NCBI GenBank assembly: GCA_027486405.1
Contig: JAIXPD010000050.1
Coordinates: 1 to 43,008 of the forward strand
Length of the DNA: 43,008 nucleotides
Origin: Azospirillum sp.
GTDB taxonomy: Bacteria; Pseudomonadota; Alphaproteobacteria; Azospirillales; Azospirillaceae
Reading direction: 5' to 3'
Shown here: one piece after another, positions 36,074 to 43,008 of the stretch
Layout of the letters: the number at the start of each line of letters is the position of its first letter
Numbering within the stretch: position 1 is the first letter of the stretch
Notes under the pieces: model-generated
Databases searched by the model: none
The model's input: only the letters and a program-made list of their open reading frames with translations
Told to the model about the DNA's origin: nothing
Program-made: the position numbers and the translations under genes

Positions 36074-36340
36074 CTATTGCAGCAGGGCGATTCGTTCAAA
36101 GATCACAAGCGTGTAATCGCGCAGCGCGATGAAGATGGCCGGGCCGGTGACGAACAGGATGGCCAGCGTGGCGAAGATCTTCAGATCCTGCTGGATCGAG
36201 GATTCGTTGATGTTCGTGACCGACTGGAAAATCGTCAGCAGCGCCGCCAGCGCGGTGGTGATCGCCAGGGTGGGAAAGGTGATCTTGATGATGACGATCA
36301 ACGCCTCATACGTCACGCCGATGGCTTCCTCGATGCCCAT
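36074..36340 (-). CDS. fliQ: FliQ-like flagellar/type III export protein
   Basis: An 88-residue protein with two membrane helices (about 15-38 and 53-78) flanking FQSVTNINESSIQQDLKIFA, which matches the conserved FQAxTQINE loop of FliQ/SctS. It would be part of the export gate in the flagellar basal body. No other flagellar gene is in the window; it lies between a methyltransferase gene and comF, and probably shares a transcript with comF. Length and motif are normal, so it looks functional. Confidence 0.85.
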   Translation of the reverse strand: MGIEEAIGVTYEALIVIIKITFPTLAITTALAALLTIFQSVTNINESSIQQDLKIFATLAILFVTGPAIFIALRDYTLVIFERIALLQ

Positions 36341-36437
36341 GCGATCCCCACACCCAAACGATCCAATGCGACCCTAGCACATCCGCCCCGCCCTGCCGAC
36401 GCTTGAGGGCGCACGCGGCTGCGCTATAGTGCCGGGC

Positions 36438-37325
36438 ATGACGACCACCGACCGCATGACCGTGTTCGACCGCGCGCTTGTCCGCCGCCACCGCGAACGC
36501 GCCGTCCCCAGCTTCGCCAACCACTCCTTCCTGTTCGACGAGATCGCCGAGCGACTCGCCGACCGGCTGGAGGATGTGCTCCGCCCCTTCCCGCTGGCGC
36601 TGGATGTCGGATGCCACGACGGGGCGATGGGCCGCGCGCTGGCCGGGCGCAAGGGCATCGAACGGCTGATCGCCTGCGATCTGGCCCCCGGCTTCGCCCG
36701 CGCGGCTCGGGGGCTGGCGGCGGACGAGGAGTTTTTGCCCTTCGCCCCGCACAGCTTCGATCTGGTGGTCAGCAACCTCAGCCTGCACTGGGTCAATGAT
36801 CTGCCGGGCGCGTTGCTGCAAATCCGCCAATGCCTGAAGCCCGACGGCTTTTTCTGCGGGGCCATGCTGGGCGGCAACACGCTGATCGAGCTGCGGCAAT
36901 GCCTGTATGAGGCGGAATTGGAGATCGCGGGCGGGGTATCGCCGCGCGTGTCGCCCTTTGCCGAGATTCGCGACGCCGGTGGCCTGTTGCAGCGCGCCGG
37001 ATTCGCCCTGCCGGTGGTGGACAGCGACACGCTGACCGTCACCTATTCCGATGCCTTCGCCCTGATGCGCGAGCTGCGCGGCATGGCCGAAACCAACGCC
37101 GTGTTGGCCCGCCGCAAGGTTCCGGCGACCCGCGCCATGCTGTTCGACGCCGCCCGCCGCTACGCCGAGCAGCACGCCGAGCCGGACGGGCGCATCCCCG
37201 TGACCTTCGACGTGCTGTATCTGGCGGGCTGGTCGCCGCACGACAGCCAACAGCAACCGCTGAAGCCGGGCAGCGGGGCGATCCCGCTGGGCCAGGCCCT
37301 GAACAGCAACACACCGGAATCGTAA
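36438..37325 (+). CDS. SAM-dependent methyltransferase (NDUFAF5/BioC-like)
   Basis: A 295-residue class I methyltransferase. FDRALVRRHRERA at the N-terminus, motif I LALDVGCHDG (53-62), and SNLSLHWVNDLPGALLQI and GFFCGAMLGGNTLIELRQ are typical of the alphaproteobacterial homologues of mitochondrial NDUFAF5, a complex I assembly factor; BioC is the nearest other family. Biotin genes are absent here, so I favour the first. ATG 36438 chosen; a GTG three codons earlier is possible. Divergent from fliQ-comF. Confidence 0.88.
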   Translation: MTTTDRMTVFDRALVRRHRERAVPSFANHSFLFDEIAERLADRLEDVLRPFPLALDVGCHDGAMGRALAGRKGIERLIACDLAPGFARAARGLAADEEFLPFAPHSFDLVVSNLSLHWVNDLPGALLQIRQCLKPDGFFCGAMLGGNTLIELRQCLYEAELEIAGGVSPRVSPFAEIRDAGGLLQRAGFALPVVDSDTLTVTYSDAFALMRELRGMAETNAVLARRKVPATRAMLFDAARRYAEQHAEPDGRIPVTFDVLYLAGWSPHDSQQQPLKPGSGAIPLGQALNSNTPES

Positions 37326-37359
37326 CGGTCGCGGAGGACGGCGGCGCGCAGGGGCGGCG

Positions 37360-38115
37360 TCAGGCCACCAGCTTCCACGCCATCCAACCCAGAACGCCCG
37401 CGTTGACCAGCATGATCGCCGGGGCGACGCGGGCGGCCATGGTCCGCCACGTCCGCCCGGCGAGATGCCCGGCCAAGCCGACGGCCAACAGCCCCGGAAC
37501 TGTTCCGATAGCAAAACAAATCATACCCAGAGCGCCACTCAGCGCGCCGCCGCTGGCCGCCGCCACCGCCACCGCGCCATACAGCAGCCCGCAGGGGATG
37601 AAGCCCAGGGCCAACCCCAGCCCATAACCGCGCCAGCCCACCGGGTTGCCGAACAGCGGCCGGGCCAGCCCGGACACGCGGTCGCTCCACCAGCGCCCGC
37701 CACCGCCCAAACGCGGCAGAAACACCAGCGCGCTTTTCGTTGCGTATCCGAAAAAGAACAAGGATGCGAAGCACAGCAAGGCCACCGACAGCCAGCGCAA
37801 CCCCGGCAGCGCCCCGACATGGCCGGCCACCGTCGCCGCCACCGCGCCGATCACCGCATAGGTTGTTGCGCGTCCGAAATGATAGGGCAGGACCGCCGCC
37901 CCGGTCAGGCGGCTGAACTCCGACATGCGCGCGGCGGGGACCTGCTCCAGCCGGGCCGACACCTGGGCCAGCACGAAGGGGCCGCACATGCCGGTGCAAT
38001 GGCTGACCCCGCCAACCAGCCCCGCCGTCAGCAGGGCCAGAAACAGCCCGCCGTCCCGGTCAATGACCAGGGCGCACTGGTTGAGGCCATCATGAAGCAG
38101 CGACAGGGCGTCCAA
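37360..38115 (-). CDS. SafE/UreH-like membrane protein
   Basis: A 251-residue inner-membrane protein with about six helices. VGGVSHCTGMCGPFVLAQ (C40, C44) and GLALGFIPCGLLYGAVAVAA are hallmarks of the TauE/SafE (UreH-like) group related to DsbD/CcdA and often linked with copper or cytochrome oxidase maturation. The start is uncertain: TTG 38115 has GGAG eight bases before; ATG 38205 and TTG 38217 extend the frame with unlikely sequence. A small CydP-like gene stands just upstream on the same strand. Confidence 0.82.
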   Translation of the reverse strand: MDALSLLHDGLNQCALVIDRDGGLFLALLTAGLVGGVSHCTGMCGPFVLAQVSARLEQVPAARMSEFSRLTGAAVLPYHFGRATTYAVIGAVAATVAGHVGALPGLRWLSVALLCFASLFFFGYATKSALVFLPRLGGGGRWWSDRVSGLARPLFGNPVGWRGYGLGLALGFIPCGLLYGAVAVAAASGGALSGALGMICFAIGTVPGLLAVGLAGHLAGRTWRTMAARVAPAIMLVNAGVLGWMAWKLVA

Positions 38116-38227
38116 GGGGCGTTCTCCGGTGGGCGGGACCGTCCCGTTTTCGGGACCGGCGTCGGGCAAGGCCGAACATGGCACGCGGCGCGTACACCCG
38201 GCCATGACGTGCGTCAACAGCCAGCCG

Positions 38228-38386
38228 TCAGCCCGTCAAAACAAGGCCCCCGGCGGCCGGGGCGGCCGGGGGCAGGCCGCGCGGCGGCGGCGGGTTGCCG
38301 AAGAACCACCACAATCCCAGACCGATCAGCAGCAGCTTGACCAGCAGGAACAGCGCGATGTGGCGAACAAGCGGGTTGCGGAGCAT
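38228..38386 (-). CDS. Small single-helix membrane protein, CydP-like
   Basis: A 52-residue protein with one transmembrane helix (IALFLLVKLLLIGLGLWWFF) preceded by NPLVRH and followed by a proline-rich tail. The RHxAL..KLxLxxxLWWxFF pattern resembles the putative small oxidase subunit CydP, but no cyd genes are near. GGA lies seven bases before ATG 38386. It precedes the SafE-like gene and may be co-transcribed. Confidence 0.65.
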   Translation of the reverse strand: MLRNPLVRHIALFLLVKLLLIGLGLWWFFGNPPPPRGLPPAAPAAGGLVLTG

Positions 38387-38574
38387 GGTCGTCCAAACGG
38401 CGGCGGGTTGCGGCAAAGGGCAAGGCCAAACTGGCAAAGGACCCGGTCTTTTCGTTAGTATCGCCCCACCCCCGGATCAAGGCCAGACGGTTCACCCGCC
38501 GATGGCCGGATCGCCCCGTCGTCGTGACCCCGGCCCACCCCCGTGCCGGACAGCAGAGGAAAAGGACGCCCACC

Positions 38575-39138
38575 ATGAAGCGGCTGTTGCTCGCCAGCGT
38601 CGTCGCCAGCGTCGTCGCCCTGGGAATGAGCGCCCCGGCGCACGCCCAGATCAGCCTGTTCCAGGACAGCGGCCTGTCCGGGGCGGTGTCCAAGGGGGAC
38701 ATCGCCGGTCTGAAATCCCAGTTGCTGAAGGGCGAGAACGCCAACCAGGCCGACGTTCACGGCAAGACGGTGCTGATGTCCGCCATCACCCAATCCAACC
38801 CGACCATGGTGTCGCTGCTGCTCGACGGCGGGGCCAGCGCCAACCGCGCCGACAAGGCGGGCAACACCCCGCTGCTGCTGGCGGTGGAGGCCGGCAACGC
38901 CGAGATCGTGGACATCCTGTTGAAGAAGGGGGCCAAGATCGATCAGGACAACCGCGAAGGGGTGACGCCGCTGATGGCCGCCGCCCGCACGGGCCGGGCC
39001 GATCTGGTGGATCGCCTGCTGAAGGGCGGGGCCAAGGTGGACCGCGCCGACTTCACCGGGCGGACGGCGCTGAATTGGGCGCAGGACGGCCGCAACACCC
39101 GCGTAACCACTCTGTTGCGCCAGGCGGGCGCGCGCTGA
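38575..39138 (+). CDS. Secreted ankyrin repeat protein
   Basis: A 187-residue exported protein. Signal peptide of about 24 residues (cleavage AHA-Q). The mature part is about four ankyrin repeats, e.g. HGKTVLMSAITQ, AGNTPLLLAVEAGNAEIVDI, GVTPLMAAARTGRADLVDRL and GRTALNWAQDGRNTRVTTLL, each with the TPL/AAxxGxxxxVxxLL pattern. It probably binds a periplasmic partner. AAGGA lies nine bases before ATG 38575. cobD follows 35 bases after the stop. Confidence 0.92.
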   Translation: MKRLLLASVVASVVALGMSAPAHAQISLFQDSGLSGAVSKGDIAGLKSQLLKGENANQADVHGKTVLMSAITQSNPTMVSLLLDGGASANRADKAGNTPLLLAVEAGNAEIVDILLKKGAKIDQDNREGVTPLMAAARTGRADLVDRLLKGGAKVDRADFTGRTALNWAQDGRNTRVTTLLRQAGAR

Positions 39139-39173
39139 CCGCTGCGGCGGTTCCCAACGGAAACACGGGCGGC

Positions 39174-40163
39174 ATGGTGATGAGCGGTCTTCCCCTTGGC
39201 GGTCCGGGACCGCTGTTGATCCTGCTTCTGGCGTTGGTGATCGACGCCACCTTTGGCGATTGGCTGGATCGGATCCTGCCCGATCCGGCCCAGCTCGCCA
39301 AACGCTTCTGCAACGCCGCCGACGCCCGCCTGAACCGGACGGAGCGCAGCCCGACCGACCGTTTGCTGCGCGGCGCGCTGGTGGTGGGCGCGCTGGTGCT
39401 GATCGCCGGGGCGACCGGGGCGGCGATCGGCTGGATCGGCGACCATGGGCGCGGCTGGCTGCTGGAGTTGCTGGCCGTTCTGTGTGGCCTGCGCGGGCGG
39501 GCGGCCTGGACGCGCATCCGCGCGGTGCGCCGGGCGCTGGACAGCGGCGGGGCCGTGGCCGGGCAGGCCGCGATCCAACCCTTGACCCGCCGCCACGCCT
39601 ATGGGTTGGACGAGCATGGCGTCGCCCGCGCCGCCGTGGAGGCCACCGCCCGCGCCTTTGCCCGCAAGCTGGTCGCCCCCGTCTTCGCCTACGCCCTGTT
39701 GGGGCTGCCCGGCCTGCTGGTGTGGACGGCGGTGGACGGGGCCGACGCCGCGCTGGGCAGCCCCGGCGTGCGCCACGAACGCTTCGGCCTGACCGCCGCG
39801 ACGCTGGACGACGCGTTGAACGCCCTGCCCGCCCGCCTTGCAGCGCTGCTGCTGGCGCTGGGCGCGCCCTTCATCGGGGCCGCCAGCCTGCGCGGGGCGG
39901 TGCGGACGATGGCGCGCGACGCCCGCAAACACCCCTCGCTCAACATGGGTTGGCCGATCGGGGCGATGGCCGGGGCGCTCGGCCTGTCGCTGGGCGGCCC
40001 CCACCGCGACGGGGGCGTCGTCATCACCGAGGCGTGGATCGGCGACGGCCGCGCCCGCGCCACCGCCGCCGACATCGGCCGCGCCCTGGCCCTGTTCGCC
40101 GTCGGCGGGCTGCTGCTGGCCGGGCTGGTCGCGCTGCTGATGACCGGCTTGGCCTCGCTCTGA
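39174..40163 (+). CDS. cobD: Adenosylcobinamide-phosphate synthase CobD/CbiB-like
   Basis: A 329-residue membrane protein of the CobD/CbiB family, which links aminopropanol (phosphate) to cobyric acid in cobalamin synthesis. LLALVIDATFGDWLDRI at the start, LVAPVFAYALLGLPGL in the middle, and HPSLNMGWPIGAMAGALGLSL with its catalytic-region pattern fit. No other cob genes are nearby, so it may also be a divergent homologue. ATG 39174 is used; ATG 39180 is equally possible. Confidence 0.88.
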   Translation: MVMSGLPLGGPGPLLILLLALVIDATFGDWLDRILPDPAQLAKRFCNAADARLNRTERSPTDRLLRGALVVGALVLIAGATGAAIGWIGDHGRGWLLELLAVLCGLRGRAAWTRIRAVRRALDSGGAVAGQAAIQPLTRRHAYGLDEHGVARAAVEATARAFARKLVAPVFAYALLGLPGLLVWTAVDGADAALGSPGVRHERFGLTAATLDDALNALPARLAALLLALGAPFIGAASLRGAVRTMARDARKHPSLNMGWPIGAMAGALGLSLGGPHRDGGVVITEAWIGDGRARATAADIGRALALFAVGGLLLAGLVALLMTGLASL

Positions 40164-40192
40164 CTCCTGCCGCGCTCCGATCCGTCATCGCC

Positions 40193-40448
40193 CAGGGCAA
40201 TCGCTTGAACAAGCGATCCTCGTCACGCAAGCAAGAATGGACACGGATTTCACGGACAAATGAGGGATTGCACGGATTTTCGTTCCCAATTGCGTTCCGC
40301 TTCCCGTCATGAGATTTGCGCCAAGATCGCAAACGGATGGTTCCGAAACACGTTCCGCGAGATCCGTGAAAAAATCCGTGAAATCCGTGAAATCCGTGGC
40401 AACCCTTGTTCCCGCCGGTCGCACGATGCTTCCGGCGATTGCCGAGCA
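40193..40448. mobile_element. MITE-like repeat, copy 2
   Basis: A 256-base copy of the element at 8169-8446, in the same orientation: both open CAGGSCAATCGCTTGA, go on through GATCCTCGTCA.GCAAGCAAG and ATGGACACGGATTTCACGG, and end with AATCCGTGA repeats and GTGGCAA. The right end is shortened and more diverged. TCATCGCC stands directly left of it (40185-40192) and again at 40449-40456, a possible target duplication. Confidence 0.75.
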
Positions 40449-40751
40449 TCATCGCCACGGCGGTTGATAAGATTTCAGCATACCCCCATAAGCGATGGGC
40501 ATGAACCCGAAGGCCGCTTCCCGGGGGCTTGGTGTTCCCTTCACCCAAAAAAGGCGGTTTCATGGGCACACCCGCCCGCCCCACCCCCTCAGCATCCCAC
40601 GCCAATGCATGGCACGCCTGACCGTGACGCGGGTTTGTCGGCGTCGCGAACTGTGGGTATGATCGGCATCAACGTTTAACAAATCGAACACCCAGCGCCC
40701 CATCAGGGCGTCGCAACGGGTGTTCACCCCGCACGGAGCAGGAAGGACAGC
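40449..40751. other. Leader region of the aminotransferase gene
   Basis: Beyond the repeat there is no gene. At 40686-40725 GAACACCC pairs with GGGTGTTC and encloses a second stem GCGCCC-ATCA.GGGCG, a nested hairpin 27 bases upstream of the aminotransferase start that could shape the mRNA leader. The rest is GC-rich with short C-runs. Confidence 0.45.
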
Positions 40752-42122
40752 ATGAGCGCGATCGGCAATTCGGCGGCGAGCCGGGACAAGGCTTTCATCC
40801 TCCACCCCTACACCAACCTGCACGCCCACGAGACGCAAGGCCCGCTCATCATCGAACGCGGCGAGGGCGTGCGCGTGTTCGACGACAGCGGCAAGGCCTA
40901 CATCGAAGGCATGGCGAGCCTGTGGTGCGTGTCGCTGGGCTGGGGCGAAGAGCGGCTGGTCCAGGCGGCGGCCAAGCAGATGCGCACCCTGTCCAGCTAC
41001 CACATCTTCGGCCACAAATCGCACGAACCCGGCATCGATCTGGCGGAAAAGCTGATCGAACTGGCCCCGGTGCCGATGTCCAAGGTCTTCTTCGCCAATT
41101 CGGGATCGGAAGCCAACGACACCGCCGTCAAGCTGATCTGGTACTACAACAACGCCCTTGGCCGCCCGGAGAAGAAGAAGATCCTGGCGCGCGTGCGCGG
41201 CTATCACGGGGTGACGGTGGCCACCGCCAGCCTGACCGGCCTGCCGAACAACCACCGCGATTTCGATCTGCCGATCGCCCGCATCTCCCACGCCGATTGC
41301 CCGCACCATTACCGCAACGCCCAGCCGGGCGAGAGCGAGGAGGCGTTCGCCACCCGTCTGGCCGAACAGCTTGAGGCGCAGATCCTGGCCGAAGGGCCGG
41401 AGACGGTCGCCGCCATGTTCTGCGAGCCGGTCATGGGGGCTGGCGGCGTCGTGGTTCCGCCCGCCACCTATTACGAGAAGATCCAGGCGGTCCTGAAGAA
41501 ATACGACGTGCTTCTGGTCGCCGACGAGGTGATCTGCGGCTTTGGCCGCACCGGCAATTTCTGGGGCAGCCAGACGATGGGCATGCAGCCCGACATCCTG
41601 ACCTGCGCCAAGCAATTGTCCTCGGGCTATCTGCCGATTTCGGCGGTGATGGTGTCGGACGCGATCTATCGCGCCTGCGTGGACGAGAGCAAAAAGATCG
41701 GCACCTTCGGCCATGGCTACACCTACTCCGCCCACCCGGTGGCGGCGGCGGTGGCGCTGGAAACCCTGGCGATCTACGAGGAACGCGGCGTTCTCAACCA
41801 CGTCCGCGACGTCGCCCCGCTGTTCCAACGCCGCCTGCGCGCGCTGGCCGACCACCCGCTGGTCGGCGAGGCCCGTGGCGTCGGCCTGATCGGCGCGTTG
41901 GAGTTGGTGGCCGACAAGACCAGCAAGACCCCGTTCGACCCGGTGGGCCGCGCCGGGGCGGTGGTCAACGGCCTGACCCAGGAAAACGGCCTGATCGTCC
42001 GCGCCATGGGCGATTCCATCGCGCTCTGCCCGCCGCTGGTGATCGGCGAGGCCGACCTGAACGAACTGTTCGACCGCCTGACCACGGCGCTCGACGCCGC
42101 GATTCCGGTTCTGCGCGGGTAA
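40752..42122 (+). CDS. Class III aminotransferase (omega-amino acid type)
   Basis: A 456-residue PLP enzyme. SLGWGEERLVQAA, VFFANSGSEANDTAVKLIWY, RGYHGVT, LLVADEVICGFGRTGNFWG and the lysine K287 in LTCAKQLSSGYLPISAV are the fold-type-I class III pattern. The closest groups move an amino group from putrescine, beta-alanine or taurine to pyruvate; the exact donor is not decidable. AGGAAGGA lies just before ATG 40752. A terminator follows. No polyamine genes are nearby. Confidence 0.94.
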   Translation: MSAIGNSAASRDKAFILHPYTNLHAHETQGPLIIERGEGVRVFDDSGKAYIEGMASLWCVSLGWGEERLVQAAAKQMRTLSSYHIFGHKSHEPGIDLAEKLIELAPVPMSKVFFANSGSEANDTAVKLIWYYNNALGRPEKKKILARVRGYHGVTVATASLTGLPNNHRDFDLPIARISHADCPHHYRNAQPGESEEAFATRLAEQLEAQILAEGPETVAAMFCEPVMGAGGVVVPPATYYEKIQAVLKKYDVLLVADEVICGFGRTGNFWGSQTMGMQPDILTCAKQLSSGYLPISAVMVSDAIYRACVDESKKIGTFGHGYTYSAHPVAAAVALETLAIYEERGVLNHVRDVAPLFQRRLRALADHPLVGEARGVGLIGALELVADKTSKTPFDPVGRAGAVVNGLTQENGLIVRAMGDSIALCPPLVIGEADLNELFDRLTTALDAAIPVLRG

Positions 42123-42130
42123 GGATGACG

Positions 42131-42154
42131 GGGGGAGCGAGGACGCTCCCCCCT
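42131..42154 (+). terminator. Strong hairpin terminator of the aminotransferase
   Basis: GGGGGGAGCG pairs with CGCTCCCCCC around AGGA (10 bp, four-base loop), eight bases after the stop. A CTTT tract follows a few bases later, weak for a classical T-run. Confidence 0.65.
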
Positions 42155-42219
42155 CCCCGCTTTAAAGCCGCCGCCCTCAAACGGCGGCGTGGTCCTTTGG
42201 CGGTGGTTGGAACGACACC

Positions 42220-42609
42220 CTAAAAAACACGCAAGCCCAGATGCTCCCGCATCGGCTCAAAATCCCGATCCGCGTGCAGCAGGACATGCCCGCCGGTGAT
42301 GCAGAATGTGCCGATCATCATGTCGATGGTCTTGCGAACCGTAATCCCCTTGGCTCGCAAAGCACGATAGTTGGCCGCCACCAGAGGGGCCAGCGCGGGC
42401 GTCAGCATCGCCTCGACGGCATGAACGCGCAGGATCTGCTCGACGCGCGCAGCCTCCGCCTCGTCGCGCACGCCTTGCAGCACCTCCAACAGCACGACAT
42501 CGCCCACCAGAATCAGGCCACGCCCGATCAGAGTCCGTAATTTTGCGGTCTGCAACGTGTCACGACGGCGGAAAAAATCCACCCAGACGCTGGTGTCGAC
42601 GACGATCAC
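42220..42609 (-). CDS. vapC: VapC-type PIN-domain toxin
   Basis: A 129-residue PIN ribonuclease. Acidic residues D5 (IVVDTSVWVDFF), E42 (VLLEVLQGVRD), D96 (KTIDMMIGTFC) and D114/D116 (LLHADRDFEPM) form the metal site. VapC toxins cut tRNA or rRNA to slow growth. The start is GTG 42609, overlapping the vapB stop (GTGA) with GGGGACG upstream; the longer ATG at 42657 would lie inside vapB. Confidence 0.93.
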   Translation of the reverse strand: MIVVDTSVWVDFFRRRDTLQTAKLRTLIGRGLILVGDVVLLEVLQGVRDEAEAARVEQILRVHAVEAMLTPALAPLVAANYRALRAKGITVRKTIDMMIGTFCITGGHVLLHADRDFEPMREHLGLRVF

Positions 42610-42812
42610 GCCGCGTCCCCGCGCCCCAAACGGCTTTCCGCCAGATCCCCTTGCCAATCGACGGTGCCGAAGAGGCTCAAGGTGCGTTCTTCCTGCTTGA
42701 ATCGAATCAGGCGACGCAAGGCTTCTTCAACGACGGCCTTTTTCGTGACCAGTCCGGTGGCGGCCATCGCCTCGGCGATCAAGCTGTCGTCAATGTCGAT
42801 GTTGGTGCGCAT
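42606..42812 (-). CDS. vapB: VapB-type antitoxin
   Basis: A 68-residue antitoxin of the VapB group: RTNIDIDDSLIAEAMAATGL gives a ribbon-helix-helix DNA-binding part, KKAVVEEALRRLIRFKQ the second helix, and LFGTVDWQGDLAESRLGRGD the toxin-neutralising tail. It comes first in the operon and should repress its own promoter with VapC. GGAGGGTGCC stands before the ATG. Confidence 0.93.
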   Translation of the reverse strand: MRTNIDIDDSLIAEAMAATGLVTKKAVVEEALRRLIRFKQEERTLSLFGTVDWQGDLAESRLGRGDAA

Positions 42813-42824
42813 GGCACCCTCCGT

Positions 42825-42850
42825 GTGTATGGATTGCTTTATTTATACAC
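42825..42850 (-). promoter_or_regulatory. Candidate vapBC operator/promoter
   Basis: GTGTAT (42825-42830) and ATACAC (42845-42850) form an inverted repeat 13-38 bases upstream of vapB, around an AT-rich stretch with TATAAA on the minus strand. This is where VapBC complexes bind their promoter in other systems. Confidence 0.5.
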
Positions 42851-42934
42851 CCAACCCGCGCGCGCCGAAAGCGCCCGCGCGGCAGACCCCAGGGCAATCG
42901 GGTGAAGGCTTAAAATTCCTCTATTAGGACATTC

Positions 42935-43008
42935 GTCATCCCCGCGAAGGCGGGGAACCAGAGTTCGCAGAGTGGCTCTGACGGGAAAGCCTGGATCCCC
43001 GCCTTCGC
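42935..43008. repeat. REP-like palindrome, cut by the window end
   Basis: GTCATCCCCGCGAAGGCGGG at the left and CTGGATCCCCGCCTTCGC at the right are inverted copies; the left arm also folds on itself (CCCCGC-GAAG-GCGGGG). Similar palindromes are common between genes in alphaproteobacterial genomes. The right arm runs off the end. Confidence 0.6.

Noticed and set aside
36306..37514. A 402-codon minus-strand frame across the methyltransferase
   Set aside because: Shadow of the methyltransferase and SafE-like genes; no domain.

Overview
The window is high-GC DNA (about two thirds G+C by eye) from an alphaproteobacterium. It most resembles the Rhodospirillales/Azospirillaceae. This rests on the mix of genes (DUF1489, lipB, pyruvate phosphate dikinase, a TPP-riboswitch thiO-thiS-thiG operon, CobD, a comF/methyltransferase pair, FIST and STAS signalling proteins), not on a species marker, so the lineage is an inference. 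Nearly every real gene has a long antisense shadow frame, as expected at this GC content; I chose frames by family motifs, start sites and ribosome binding sites.

Left part (1-26.2 kb), chromosomal housekeeping and signalling: DUF1489, a potassium channel, a chromene-carboxylate-isomerase-like protein, an OmpR-type regulator, two tiny ORFs, RidA, a secreted DUF4139 protein, a secreted hypothetical, a PaaI-type thioesterase, a 278-bp MITE-like repeat, the thiamine operon, a soluble FIST-chemoreceptor followed by a STAS protein, tRNA-Leu(GAG), lipB, two unknown proteins, acylphosphatase, an acyl-CoA ligase, a serine hydrolase, ppdK, glucokinase, a 26-residue amphipathic peptide gene, an N-formylglutamate amidohydrolase-like enzyme, and a tRNA-Val / tRNA-Asp / tRNA-Val cluster.

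Middle (26.2-33.9 kb), the accessory region: a complete integrative and mobilizable element of about 7.6 kb inserted in the 3' half of the second tRNA-Val(GAC). It carries, in order, attL, three integrase arm-type repeats, a small unknown gene, traD, an RSF1010-like oriT, a MobA/MobL relaxase, a probable counter-transcribed RNA with a strong promoter and terminator, a phage-gpA/HUH-type replication initiator, an AT-richer cargo gene, a tyrosine integrase, an overlapping excisionase-like gene, two more arm-type repeats and attR. The attR copy keeps the ancestral T-arm and terminator of the tRNA, while the living tRNA now has the element's T-arm (one compensatory base-pair flip). The ctRNA and Rep pair suggests the excised circle controls its own replication like a plasmid.

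Right part (33.9-43.0 kb): nit-grxC-comF on the minus strand, a lone fliQ-like gene, a methyltransferase, a SafE-like membrane protein with a small CydP-like protein, a secreted ankyrin protein, cobD, a second copy of the MITE-like repeat, a class III aminotransferase, a VapBC toxin-antitoxin pair with an inverted-repeat operator, and a truncated REP-like palindrome at the end of the window.
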